From Anaerolineae bacterium (GTDB taxonomy: Bacteria; Chloroflexota; Anaerolineae; Fen-1058), in NCBI GenBank assembly GCA_003154115.1, contig PMCF01000248.1:1-57682 (forward strand): 57,682 nucleotides of DNA, in the 5' to 3' direction. Positions within the stretch are counted from its first letter, which is position 1. The number at the start of each line of letters is the position of its first letter. Below, piece after piece: positions 44,358 to 53,095 of the stretch. Made by a program: the position numbers and the translations under genes. The notes below the pieces were generated by a model. It made no database searches. It worked only from the letters and a program-made list of their open reading frames with translations, and was not told the origin of the DNA.

Positions 44358-46129
44358 CCTGTCGTTCCTTGTCTGTTCTGATTTCATCCGAAGACCTCGA
44401 AGCACGCACACGTTCGCTCCAGGCGGCACGTTCCATCCTGGGCGTGAAGGGTTCGGATGTCCTGGCGCGTCTCTCGCGCGTGACCTCTGACTACGCGGCT
44501 GAGTATCCGGGGCAAGCCGGCGGACGCGATCCATTCGTGGATGATACCGGCACGGGCTATGGCGGCATGAAGTGGATGGCACCCATCGAGGGCAGTTGGA
44601 AAGCCAAGGATGGCATTCTCGATCTGGTCAGCAGCAAGCATCGTTCGCTGGCCGAGAGCACGCTCGTGATAGATACGTTGAATGGTTCGGCGCAAGTCGG
44701 ATTCAAGTTGACCGGCGAGACGAGCAAAGAATATGGCGGGATCGCGTTTCGTTTATTGGACAAAGACAACTACTTCTTTGTGATGTATGACCGCGACTCG
44801 GATACGATTCAGTTGTGTCGCAACGTCACCGGCGGCGCGGATGTGGTGCTGGCGCAAAGTGCGGCGATGAGCTGGCGGGCCGTTAACTGGCGTTACCTGC
44901 GCGTCGATCTGCGCTATGCCCTGGTGTTCGTCTACATCTCAACCGATGGCGTCACCTGGAATAGTCTGACCTGGGCCACAGGCAGCAACGAATTGCCCGG
45001 CATGGACTTCCTTGATAGCACAGTCAAATACACGGACTGGAGTGGGAAGTTCGCCGTTGTTGGCAAAGGCAAGTCTGACGTTGACGCACCTCCGCCGTGG
45101 GAACCGCCCGTTTACGAACCGCCCAATCCGGCCACTCCGCCGAAGATGGGAGACGCCAGTGAAAAGTGGTTCGCCACCACGACGGTATATAACGGCAGTG
45201 CTATCTACTGGAGCGGGGACTACTTCAGTGGCTATGATCCAACCTTCAACAAGATCACGACGTTGCCTATCGCCGGCTATGATCGATTCGCTGTGTTGCG
45301 GAATGGTTCGGCCATCTTCATTATGACTCGGACCGTCGCTGTCTACCAGTGTCTGAACCCAAAATCTCCCATACCCGTCTGGACGGCGATTGCGACGATC
45401 GGGGACGCGTTGGGCAGCGGCACGATTAACAAGATTTACGACATCAAGGCGTCGGGGTTGACTCTCATCATTTCGGCTCGCTCGACAAGTAATCACAACT
45501 ACGTGGGGGTTTACTCTGGCGGCGCTATCGCGTGGCACCAGGCGCTCGATGATCAAAGCAATCCCGATTGCATTCAGATTACAACCGGCTGTTACACTCG
45601 CTGCAATGGCTATGGTCCTCAAGAGCGGTATATGAACGTCTACCCCATCGGTTCCGGTGCGGCAATAGGGCCGGAGTATGCTCAGGGTCACTGGGCTGAT
45701 TACCCCATTTGGCGCAATGAGATCTCGGGAAACATCCGTGGAGTGATCGCCACTCACCCGCCTAAGCTTCACAACATGACCACGGGCACCAACTTCGCGT
45801 TGCCCGACACGTTTGGCGCATGCACCATCTCCGGCGCTCTGCGAGGACCGCAAGTTTATATGTTTGATAGTCACGACGGTGGGTTGTGGCTCAGCGATGA
45901 TGGAAACTCCTACACCAAAATCGCGGCCTGGCAGGGCCTCGGCTGGATTGAAGACACCACGCTTGCTGGCGGCGGATCGCTCGACGTGACGTTAAACTAT
46001 GTCACTCAAAGCAATGTCCCGATGCGTTTGTACAACCGTGACGGTTCTGTATTGCGGGAGATGACCGGCAATTTCTGGTCACTGACAAACGGTAATCAAA
46101 CCATCGTCGGCGAGGGACTGGTGTACTAA
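44354..46129 (+). CDS. Tail-tip protein with LamG-like and propeller-like domains, 591 aa
   Basis: I use ATG 44354 (overlap ATGA with the previous gene). N-terminal helical segment, then a LamG-like jelly-roll (about residues 60-220, VGFKLTGETSKEYGGIAFRL), a Pro-rich hinge (PPPWEPPVYEPPNPATPP) and a repeated beta-propeller-like domain (about 270-590). Probably displayed at the tail end for receptor recognition. No enzymatic motif seen. Confidence 0.55.
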   Translation: MTCRSLSVLISSEDLEARTRSLQAARSILGVKGSDVLARLSRVTSDYAAEYPGQAGGRDPFVDDTGTGYGGMKWMAPIEGSWKAKDGILDLVSSKHRSLAESTLVIDTLNGSAQVGFKLTGETSKEYGGIAFRLLDKDNYFFVMYDRDSDTIQLCRNVTGGADVVLAQSAAMSWRAVNWRYLRVDLRYALVFVYISTDGVTWNSLTWATGSNELPGMDFLDSTVKYTDWSGKFAVVGKGKSDVDAPPPWEPPVYEPPNPATPPKMGDASEKWFATTTVYNGSAIYWSGDYFSGYDPTFNKITTLPIAGYDRFAVLRNGSAIFIMTRTVAVYQCLNPKSPIPVWTAIATIGDALGSGTINKIYDIKASGLTLIISARSTSNHNYVGVYSGGAIAWHQALDDQSNPDCIQITTGCYTRCNGYGPQERYMNVYPIGSGAAIGPEYAQGHWADYPIWRNEISGNIRGVIATHPPKLHNMTTGTNFALPDTFGACTISGALRGPQVYMFDSHDGGLWLSDDGNSYTKIAAWQGLGWIEDTTLAGGGSLDVTLNYVTQSNVPMRLYNRDGSVLREMTGNFWSLTNGNQTIVGEGLVY

Positions 46130-47358
46130 TGGCGAACGTACAGTTCAAGCAATGGATGTGTTCTGACACAGAACCATCGTTCACGCAAGAGACAGGGCTG
46201 CAGCGTCTACTGGCCTTCGCCGGTATTCACAATACCGCCTCGCGTTCGCTGGTGCCCGATCAGGTCGGGGTCTACAACTGGCGAGAGGACTATCAGGGCG
46301 ATGCGACTTTCGATGCGAGTGGCTGTTCCCTTGGCGGAATTGACAACGGAGTATGGAATAAGGTCTTCTTGACCGCCGACGTTTCCTATGGATTTACAGC
46401 GGACTTCGACAAAGAGGGCACTGTCGGCGGGTTCCTGTTTGGGGGCAAGACCGGTAGTTGGCGTTGCTATCTGGTGTGGTGGACGGCCAGTCGGGTTGGA
46501 TTGTCGCTATTGAACGGCACGGACGGATACACCGAGTCACCCCTGCTCTCGCTTCCCTTCTCTGCCATCGATGCCGCGCACATACAAGTCGCCGTGAAGG
46601 GGATCAGTTCAACGGCCATCGACAAGGTGGACGATCTCATGGTGACGTTGCGCCTCGATGATCGCGTGATCTTCTCCTACGCCATGCAGCTTGACACGTC
46701 CATCGGCAATCAGATTGGTCTCGCCGTGCAGGGAAATAACGCGGCGCGTTTCGAGAACCTACGTGTAGCGCAGTTTCACCAGATCATCGAGATCGCGTCA
46801 GTCGGCCCGACCGAGAAAGCCGCAGCCGGCGCGAGTCGCATCCTGGGCATGGAGATGATTCGCCTGCAGGCCCGCTTCGATGGCAGTGTCCTGATCTGGC
46901 GCAACGATTTGTCTACTTCGGACTGCACCATTCAGCAGGGTGACTACAAGACATTGACGGTCAAGGAAGACCTGCTGTCGCCTACGCACTTCCGCCTGAC
47001 GGGCGGATTGTACGAGGCCGATGTCTACGCCGGCCTGGATAACGCCACGGGTATCGCGCAGCATCGCGGCCACATTTTTGTGACGGCCAATGATCCCAAT
47101 GCACTGGTCGAGCGCGATACTTTCGATCGGGCCAAACGCAAAGCGCGCGAGACAGTCGAGGCGGCTAACGCGATTGAAATCGACGTGCCCTTCAAGCCAT
47201 TGCTGGAAGCAGAGGATGTGATTGAAGTGGTGTTTCCCTACGGCATCACGCCGGTTTTGTATCGCGTGACCACCATCGACTTCAAGTCGTCGAGCACCAA
47301 AGACGCGACTCAGTTCGAGAGTAAGTTATCTTGCCGGAGGCTGATCAGTGGTTTCTAA
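46129..47358 (+). CDS. Putative tail hub/baseplate protein with lectin-like insertion, 409 aa
   Basis: ATG 46129 overlapping the previous stop (TAATG). N-terminal lectin-like beta domain (about 20-220). The C-terminal half includes RDTFDRAKRKARETVEAANAIEIDVPF and VIEVVFPYGITPVLYRVTTIDFK, which resembles the phage hub (gp27-like) pattern. If so, it is a hub decorated with a binding domain. Based on motif resemblance. Confidence 0.5.
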   Translation: MANVQFKQWMCSDTEPSFTQETGLQRLLAFAGIHNTASRSLVPDQVGVYNWREDYQGDATFDASGCSLGGIDNGVWNKVFLTADVSYGFTADFDKEGTVGGFLFGGKTGSWRCYLVWWTASRVGLSLLNGTDGYTESPLLSLPFSAIDAAHIQVAVKGISSTAIDKVDDLMVTLRLDDRVIFSYAMQLDTSIGNQIGLAVQGNNAARFENLRVAQFHQIIEIASVGPTEKAAAGASRILGMEMIRLQARFDGSVLIWRNDLSTSDCTIQQGDYKTLTVKEDLLSPTHFRLTGGLYEADVYAGLDNATGIAQHRGHIFVTANDPNALVERDTFDRAKRKARETVEAANAIEIDVPFKPLLEAEDVIEVVFPYGITPVLYRVTTIDFKSSSTKDATQFESKLSCRRLISGF

Positions 47359-49087
47359 AGCGCAACTTCCCTACGTGTTGGAGCAAGCCACAGTTATAAG
47401 TTACGACCCGCGCGACCCACGCTCGATTGCGATCCGTACTTCCGGTGGGCGCGTGATCCGTAACTGCATGTCGAGCGGTGGTTCGGTAAGCGTGGGATCG
47501 ACGGTGATGGCCGTCATCTCCCATTACGACAACGGCGCTGTCATCATCGGCACTGTGCAGAACTCGTCCTCAATTGCTGCCGCAGGAACCAGCTGTAGTA
47601 ATGCGGCGCTCAATCCACCGTCCGGCCTGCACATCACGCACACGGTGCGACAGATCGACTTGCAGTGGGATTTCTACCCCGGCAATGATAGTGTCTGTTA
47701 TCAGGTGCAGCACAATGCCACGGGCGAGGAAGACGGTACGGAAGTATCGGCCCTCGTCACCAAAGGCTCGAGCTTCATCTATGACTGCACGACGCCGAAC
47801 GAGACACGTTATTTCAGAGTGCGCGCTTTGCAGTGGATCACTGCTGGCAATGTGTTGTACTCCGCCTGGGCTGAATGGCAGCAAGGCTCGGCCTATCAGT
47901 TGCAAGCCGTGGACATTCCCAATCTGGATGCAGCCAAGATTGCCACGGGAATCCTGCCCATCGAGCGAGGTGGCACCAACGCCGGAACAGCCGCCGCTGC
48001 CCTCAACAATCTGTTACCGGCACAGAGTGGCAATACGGGTAATGTGTTAGGGACTGATGGTTCAGTGGTCAGCTGGGTTGTTGGTGGAGGCAGCGGGGGC
48101 GGTTCAATCACAATCGCTAATCTGCCCGTAGGCGTTATCATTCCTTATGGCAGCACCATCATGCCGACCGGTTGGTTAGAGTGTGATGGTTCAGCCATTA
48201 GTCGCACAACTTATGCCGATCTCTTCGCTGTGATTGGCACAACCTATGGATCTGGAGATGGCAGCACCACCTTCAATTTGCCTGACTTGCGTGGGCGCAT
48301 GTCGATCGGACGTGGTACGGGTAGTGGACTTTCTGTGCGGGCGATGGGAGATAAGAACGGAGATGAAACTCACACTCTATCGGTAGCAGAAATGCCAGCG
48401 CACGGTCACGGCGAGGTAGACAAAGATGGCGTACCAGTATCCTCTGGTAAATTCCCAGGCACAGGAGCAATGACAATTGGAACGGTTTCGGCTGATCCGG
48501 AAGGACAACCGATGACCAGTAACACCGGCGGCGGCGGGGCGCACAATAACATGCCGCCATTCGTCGTGATGGCCTGGATCATCAAACATACCGATACAGC
48601 CACTGCGGATGTGATCTTCAACGATAGTGTCCTGCCCGAAGCAGTTGCAGATGTAGGGTCGCCGGGTGATGACATCTACGCCGCCCGACGCGATCATGTG
48701 CATGCCTCCTCGATAGGTGGTGGACACGCGATTGCGTCGGAGTTTGATCTGGTGCCGCCGGAGCCGATTCTTAATTTTAGTGCTGCCTTCATGTTGGATG
48801 ATGATCCGGTCAATGGACGCACGTTGGTCGATCTAGCGCGACCTCCGTTGACTGTGGAAGAAGTTGATGGATCACCTTCTGTATCTGTGTTGAGAGTTCG
48901 GGTCGGCAATGGCGATCTTGTTGACGAAGGAGATGGAGTCGTGCGCCTCAAGACGGCTTCTGACGCAAGTGGAGTGGCGGCAACAGGTCGCTATCGGCAG
49001 TTTGTGTTTGTAGTTTCTGATGGTGACTTTTCATTTGTAAAAATAACAGACGGTCATCCTGTGACCGTCCTACTACCCCTGGAGTGA
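47348..49087 (+). CDS. Tail collar/spike protein with OB-fold, fibronectin III and tail-collar domains, 579 aa
   Basis: GTG 47348 after GGAGG, overlapping the previous gene by 11 bp. N-terminal OB-like domain (LEQATVISYDPRDPRSIAIR ... SVGSTVMAVISHYDN) as in gp5-type spike proteins; an FN3-like domain (about 95-185); then a phage tail-collar domain with the hallmark GWLECDGSAISRTTYADLF and FNLPDLRGRMSIG; a His-rich turn (MPAHGHGE) and MPPFVVMAWIIK. The collar module is well known at the tail tips of long-tailed phages. The C-terminal 160 residues are another beta domain. Confidence 0.8.
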   Translation: MVSKAQLPYVLEQATVISYDPRDPRSIAIRTSGGRVIRNCMSSGGSVSVGSTVMAVISHYDNGAVIIGTVQNSSSIAAAGTSCSNAALNPPSGLHITHTVRQIDLQWDFYPGNDSVCYQVQHNATGEEDGTEVSALVTKGSSFIYDCTTPNETRYFRVRALQWITAGNVLYSAWAEWQQGSAYQLQAVDIPNLDAAKIATGILPIERGGTNAGTAAAALNNLLPAQSGNTGNVLGTDGSVVSWVVGGGSGGGSITIANLPVGVIIPYGSTIMPTGWLECDGSAISRTTYADLFAVIGTTYGSGDGSTTFNLPDLRGRMSIGRGTGSGLSVRAMGDKNGDETHTLSVAEMPAHGHGEVDKDGVPVSSGKFPGTGAMTIGTVSADPEGQPMTSNTGGGGAHNNMPPFVVMAWIIKHTDTATADVIFNDSVLPEAVADVGSPGDDIYAARRDHVHASSIGGGHAIASEFDLVPPEPILNFSAAFMLDDDPVNGRTLVDLARPPLTVEEVDGSPSVSVLRVRVGNGDLVDEGDGVVRLKTASDASGVAATGRYRQFVFVVSDGDFSFVKITDGHPVTVLLPLE

Positions 49088-49090
49088 ACT

Positions 49091-50131
49091 ATGGCTCTTT
49101 CTGGCAATTTCTCTGATTTGATTCTACGAGACGTGGAGGCCAACCGGCCAGCGCCCGGTATACCGGGTCGGTTGTTTTTCAATCTGACAACCCATCTCTG
49201 GCAACGTGACACAGGTAGCGTCTGGGAAGATTGCGAAGCGGCGCAATTTGGCGGGGACGCTACGGCAATTCACACCGATGGCGTTGATGAGTTTACAGGT
49301 TTGACCGAAAAGACCTCGCCAGTAGCTACCGATTTGTTGCTGATTGAAGATTGGGGGATGGAGAGTAGTTACCCCAATCACCCCAAGAAGAAGGTCCAGG
49401 TGGGGAATTTGGCAAATGCCCTGGCCCTTGATGGTCTTGCACCCACGGGCGGCATGACTGGCCAGGTACTTGCAAAGGTCAGTGGCGCTGATTTTGCCTA
49501 CGCGTGGGCCACGCCAGCGGCAGGCGGCGGTGGAGGCAATCCCTTGCTGTTGGGAGAATTGATGCCACCGCCGAGTTCTGGCTGGACGTGGCTTAATCAA
49601 GGTTCAGCCACGTTCACCGACCACAGCACCTATCAGTATTTATACGGTCCCGCCGGATCGGGCGGTACTAACACGCGAGCTGTTCTGCGTCCGATGGCAA
49701 CAGGGAATCGTCTTTCGGTCATGTTAAAACCTTTGATGAGTCCCCTGCCTTACCAAGGTTTAGGAATGCTCGTTCGTAATAGTGCTAATGGAAGACTGAT
49801 GCAGTTTGCAGTTTATCTGCCCGGTGGCAACCTTAATGCCGATAGGTTCGGCAACGAGTTTGGTAACTGGAATGGAGGTATAGGCGCTCACTCTTTGTCG
49901 GATTGGGCAATAGCCATGCCCTTCTACTGGGGATTTAAGTTAGACGCCACGAATATCTACTTCCAGCTATCTCTAATCGGCGATAACACAGAAGCTAACT
50001 GGCAGACGATCTTCACCATTGCCTTAGCTGATTATATAGGCGCGATCGATCAAGTTGGGCCTTTCATCTATTCTGAAGGGTCGCTCTCTACTGCGTCCTT
50101 GGCGTTAATGCACTGGAATCTCTATTCATAA
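49091..50131 (+). CDS. Tail fibre protein with lectin-like C-terminus, 346 aa
   Basis: N-terminal attachment-type beta strands (RPAPGIPGRLFFNLTTHLWQRDTG), a collagen/Gly-rich hinge near residue 140 (AAGGGGGNPLL) and a C-terminal jelly-roll paralogous to that of 43425-44357 (LGMLVRNSANGRLMQFAVY). Likely the receptor-binding fibre. Downstream in the -1 frame a short open stretch reads on, see 50128-50250. Confidence 0.6.
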   Translation: MALSGNFSDLILRDVEANRPAPGIPGRLFFNLTTHLWQRDTGSVWEDCEAAQFGGDATAIHTDGVDEFTGLTEKTSPVATDLLLIEDWGMESSYPNHPKKKVQVGNLANALALDGLAPTGGMTGQVLAKVSGADFAYAWATPAAGGGGGNPLLLGELMPPPSSGWTWLNQGSATFTDHSTYQYLYGPAGSGGTNTRAVLRPMATGNRLSVMLKPLMSPLPYQGLGMLVRNSANGRLMQFAVYLPGGNLNADRFGNEFGNWNGGIGAHSLSDWAIAMPFYWGFKLDATNIYFQLSLIGDNTEANWQTIFTIALADYIGAIDQVGPFIYSEGSLSTASLALMHWNLYS

Positions 50132-50250
50132 TTGTTCTTCTTAGCGGCCGTGGCTTAGCCGAAGTGGTGATCACTGGCAACATTGTCACGGGCAGAGGCG
50201 GAAGTCCAACAGTCTGGGTGTCGGGCACGGTGGCACAGGTGGCCGGCTAA
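50128..50250 (+). pseudogene. Remnant tail-fibre/Ig-like coding fragment
   Basis: In the -1 frame relative to the fibre gene the sequence reads ...GLAEVVITGNIVTG then RGGSPTVWVSGTVAQVAG and stops at TAA 50248. It looks like the last strands of a beta-sandwich domain but has no start of its own. It may be the C-terminus of a lost fibre gene, or an extension made by frameshifting. Confidence 0.3.
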
Positions 50251-50303
50251 TCGTCAGCTACAGCAGCCTTCTGTGTCGAGAAATTTTCTCGACCAGAGCG
50301 AGC

Positions 50304-50534
50304 ATGTTGGTAGAATGGAACAAAGCGCCCGATTTCTCTGGGTAGTGGGAGTTTACTCAGATTTGGTGGGGCGAGATTCCAGGTGTGGGGTGGGCTGCGT
50401 TGAACACCATTCTTGAGATTCTGGCCGAGAAGGTAGATGGACCCGTGGGTTGGCGACGGGCCGACATCACGCGGTATAAGGGCAGAACTGCCGCTGAGTG
50501 CATTAGGGCGGTAGCAATCTACAAACGAATCTGA
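50304..50534 (+). pseudogene. Small gene interrupted by an in-frame TAG
   Basis: From ATG 50304: MLVEWNKAPDFSG, TAG at 50343-50345, then WEFTQIWWGEIPGVGW and ILEILAEKVDGPVGWRR... to TGA 50532. The sequence after the stop is clearly protein-like, about 62 codons. Other genes of this phage use TAG as a normal terminator, so recoding is unlikely. Probably a decayed or truncated gene; family unrecognised. Confidence 0.4.
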
Positions 50535-50550
50535 CAGGGAGGATGAAGAT

Positions 50551-50916
50551 ATGTCGAAACGAAAGCGAGACGGAGAAGTTGATGAGGTTCATACGATAGA
50601 GGTTCAACCAGTGTCAGGGCGGAACTACGTGATTCTGCAAGGGTTCTCGGATGCAGATGTTGCGGTAGTTAAGTCTCAGTTGAGTCGCTTTGGTTTGAAC
50701 GTCATCAGCAATGGCGATCCGGCTGTTTACAGCGGAGCGCGAGTCGTGGCCAGCAGCAATGATTTGGCCTTGCTGTATGCAGAGTATCACAAGAGTTTTG
50801 TTACGGTTCCTGAGCCGGTTCCCGCCGAGCCAGTTATCTCAATGGTGTCGGGCGACCTAGAAGATACAGGTTACGCTTCCGATACGGGAGCGTGGGGCAG
50901 TGAGCAGCGAAACTGA
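50551..50916 (+). CDS. Hypothetical phage protein, 121 aa
   Basis: ATG 50551 with GGGAGG upstream. Basic N-terminus (MSKRKRDGE), a compact alpha/beta centre (NYVILQGFSDADVAVVKSQLSRFGL) and a Pro/Glu-rich tail. No family recognised. It overlaps the following gene by 17 bp, marking an operon with the holin-like genes. Confidence 0.5.
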   Translation: MSKRKRDGEVDEVHTIEVQPVSGRNYVILQGFSDADVAVVKSQLSRFGLNVISNGDPAVYSGARVVASSNDLALLYAEYHKSFVTVPEPVPAEPVISMVSGDLEDTGYASDTGAWGSEQRN

Positions 50917-51316
50917 TCTACTACTGGCACGCATCGACGAGCGCACCGAACTAATTCTAGCCAGTCTGCAAGAGCTGAAGGGCCGATCAGATCGGCTTGA
51001 TAAGGCTGTGTTCGTCGGCAATGGACAACCGCCGTTGCTGGAACGGGTAGGCACTCTCGAAACGAGATTCGATCAATTCCTGGTCGTTTGCACTGAGTGC
51101 CGTCGGATTGTGTATGCGCCCAAGCCTGAACCGAAGGACGCGTCTTCGCTGACGGCAATGGTCGATTTGGCAAAGACAGTGGTCACGTCCGAGGCAGACG
51201 TGAAAAAGACGATCACGCTGGAGAAGTGGAAGTTCTACGGGCTGATGGCCGCCGGCGTTTTCACGATGTTCTCGGCGTTAGTAGGATTAGCGCGCCTCTT
51301 ATTGGGCGCACCATAA
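50900..51316 (+). CDS. Single-TM protein, probable lysis accessory, 138 aa
   Basis: GTG 50900 start (overlapping the previous gene). N-terminal coiled coil (ELILASLQELKGRSDRLDK), CxxC (CTECRR), and one C-terminal transmembrane helix (FYGLMAAGVFTMFSALVGLARLLLG). C-tail anchored topology with a holin-like neighbour suggests a role in lysis timing or an antiholin. Unproven. Confidence 0.5.
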   Translation: MSSETDLLLARIDERTELILASLQELKGRSDRLDKAVFVGNGQPPLLERVGTLETRFDQFLVVCTECRRIVYAPKPEPKDASSLTAMVDLAKTVVTSEADVKKTITLEKWKFYGLMAAGVFTMFSALVGLARLLLGAP

Positions 51317-51326
51317 GGAGACTGTG

Positions 51327-51641
51327 ATGGCTGAAAAATTGATTCCGTTGATTCCTGTTGTTCTTGCGGGGCTGGTACTGGCGCTGTTCTGCTTCCTCCA
51401 GCGCGAGAAGTTTGATGCTATCGCGCGCGGCGTGTTCCTCGTCCTGGAGAAAGAGATGCACACAGCCGAGGGTGAGGCGAAGATGGCCGAAGCCGTGCTG
51501 CGTATCATCGACATTCTGCCTGATTCGGTCAAGTCCGCGCTCGGCCTGGCGGCTTTTGCCATGAGGATGAGCCTGCCGGACTTGATAAAGAAACTGTGCC
51601 AGAAGACATTCGATCTGATCTTCCCAGAGCCGACAGCGTAA
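51327..51641 (+). CDS. Holin-like protein, 104 aa
   Basis: I use ATG 51327 (AAGGAG about 6 bp upstream; GTG 51324 also possible). One N-terminal transmembrane helix (LIPVVLAGLVLALFCFL) followed by an amphipathic helical tail (GEAKMAEAVLRIIDILPDSVK) as in LLH-type holins. It is the last late gene, followed by a terminator. Holins form lesions that release endolysin; no endolysin is recognisable nearby. Confidence 0.6.
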   Translation: MAEKLIPLIPVVLAGLVLALFCFLQREKFDAIARGVFLVLEKEMHTAEGEAKMAEAVLRIIDILPDSVKSALGLAAFAMRMSLPDLIKKLCQKTFDLIFPEPTA

Positions 51642-51646
51642 GATAC

Positions 51647-51680
51647 AAAGAGGGGCAAGTCATTCGACCTACCCCTCTTT
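51647..51680 (+). terminator. Rho-independent-like terminator of late operon
   Basis: AAAGAGGGG (51647-51655) pairs with CCCCTCTTT (51672-51680), with an inner GTC/GAC pairing in the loop, followed by CGTTT. It sits 6 bp past the holin-like stop and marks the end of phage genes. Confidence 0.75.
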
Positions 51681-51828
51681 CGTTTACAACCAAATCGGGA
51701 CTTTCGAACTATTGCACCTTGTTGACGAACTTTCAGCAGCTTGCTCGCCTGACAGGGCGGTGATATAAAGAGGTTGCACGCGACTGACACCAAGAGCGTT
51801 GGGCGGTGATGTCGGATATATGTTATTA

Positions 51829-52154
51829 GGGTGCAAACACTCGTTGACAAACAGCCAACTGGCACAATTTATGTCGCCTGGGATAACGCCGACACGCATC
51901 AAGACGACGAAGTCGAGGCCGTGGTGCGCGGCGCGGCTGGCCGGCTGGTCTTGTTGTATCTGCCCACGTATAGTCCTTGGCTGAATCCGATTGAGATGTT
52001 GTGGCGCCACTTCCGCCGGGAAGTTACCCATTGCGAACTCTTTGAAACGGTCGATGCGTTGCTCCAAGCGAGCCGCGCTTTCTTTGAACGCTGTAATCAA
52101 CATCGGTCGCAAGTGCGCTCAATCATTGGCTCTCTTGCCGCAGGACTTTCGTGA
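51829..52154 (+). pseudogene. IS630-family transposase C-terminal fragment
   Basis: Reads VDKQPTGTIYVAWDNADTHQ...LYLPTYSPWLNPIEMLWRHFRREV: the second Asp region (DNADTH) and the PTYSPWLNPIE catalytic Glu motif of IS630/Tc1 transposases are present. The N-terminal two thirds are absent, so it is a non-functional fragment. It abuts a recombinase fragment at 52155. Confidence 0.8.
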
Positions 52155-52436
52155 ATGTACTTAGCCCCGCGCGCAATCCAGGCCGTGGTCGAACAGGTCG
52201 GTCGAGTGGCGGCTTCGAAGGTGCCGGCGCGTGGAAATGAGGAACGCGAGATCATCGAGGCGCTGAATACGCTCAGTCCACATGTGTTGAGGCATACCTT
52301 CGGCAAGCGATTGCTCGATGCCGGCGCACAGTTGACTGAGGTAGCCGAGATTCTGGGCCATGAGGATTTGAATGTAACGGGACGCTATACTCTACCGAGC
52401 GCGGCTGATTTGCAGCGGGCCGCTGATAGGATTTGA
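52155..52436 (+). pseudogene. Tyrosine recombinase/integrase C-terminal fragment
   Basis: About 93 residues: SPHVLRHTFGKRLLDAG (HxLRHTF box), LTEVAEILGHEDLNVTGRY with LGH and the nucleophilic Tyr. The N-terminal core-binding domain and first catalytic Arg are missing. Probably all that remains of the phage or a transposon integrase, about 0.6 kb from a tRNA gene. Confidence 0.8.
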
Positions 52437-53011
52437 GGTGTGTCAAAACGTGATGTTAGCCATAAGCTGGATCTCGATGGGATAAGACCAGAGATTGGGG
52501 TCTTTTGCAGAGAGGTCATGCTTCACGCATGATAGCGGCAATCAACAACTTAGTCCTAGGAGTTTTGCTTAATCGCAGTAAAAACGTACCCGATTCACGA
52601 CACATATCTCACCTTTCGACCATTTTTCCATGCCACCCGCGAATTAAGAATGCCTAGTTTTCAAGGCATTTTCGCGCTGGTGGACAAGGCCCCGGGTGTC
52701 GCTGAGCCAAGTTTTCACCTGCAACATCTTGAGTCTAAGCAGGCAACCCGCTCTAATTCGGCTAAAAACCAGGGTGTTTTGCGACTTATGTTCGAGTTAA
52801 TTCAAAAACGGCGCTCCAAAATGGTCGAAAGATGAGACATATAGTATGGTAAACCGGTTATATGCGTTTCCACTGATTTTGTATCGTTCCGGATGAATTT
52901 GTACAAGCCTTGGAAACGTTACGCGAAGATATATGCAGCTGAGCAAATCCGATTTATATAGATAAGTGGTTGGTCAAATGTAAGGCAGAACAATCCCTGA
53001 TAAGGCATTAG
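52437..53011. other. 575-bp non-coding region with MITE-like element
   Basis: No convincing gene. Contains the inverted-repeat element at 52607-52837 and A/T-rich flanks. A 61-codon open frame inside that element shows no recognisable protein features. Confidence 0.4.
52607..52837. mobile_element. Putative MITE (231 bp) bounded by 20-bp inverted repeats
   Basis: TCTCACCTTTCGACCATTTT (52607-52626) is the inverse complement of 52818-52837 with one mismatch. Inside there is a short open frame without known motifs. Non-autonomous element is the simplest reading; target duplications were not identified. Confidence 0.5.
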
Positions 53012-53095
53012 TGGACAGGGAGGGAATCGAACCCCCGAACGGCGTCGCCGGGCTGATTTACAGTCAGCGTCCTTTAGCCACTTGGATACCTGTCC
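53012..53095 (-). tRNA. tRNA-Tyr (GTA)
   Basis: Minus strand GGACAGG acceptor pairs perfectly with CCTGTCC; D arm CCAAGTGGCTAAAGG; anticodon arm GCTGA-CTGTAAA-TCAGC with GTA; a long class-II variable arm (CCGGCGACGCCG); T loop TTCGATT. CCA is not encoded. Full, normal-looking gene; likely former integration target near the integrase fragment. Confidence 0.95.

Noticed and set aside
50343-50345. Recoded TAG (alternative genetic code) in the phage
   Set aside because: Portal, the 173-aa structural protein, adaptor and tail tube genes all end in TAG at sensible places, so TAG is a normal stop.
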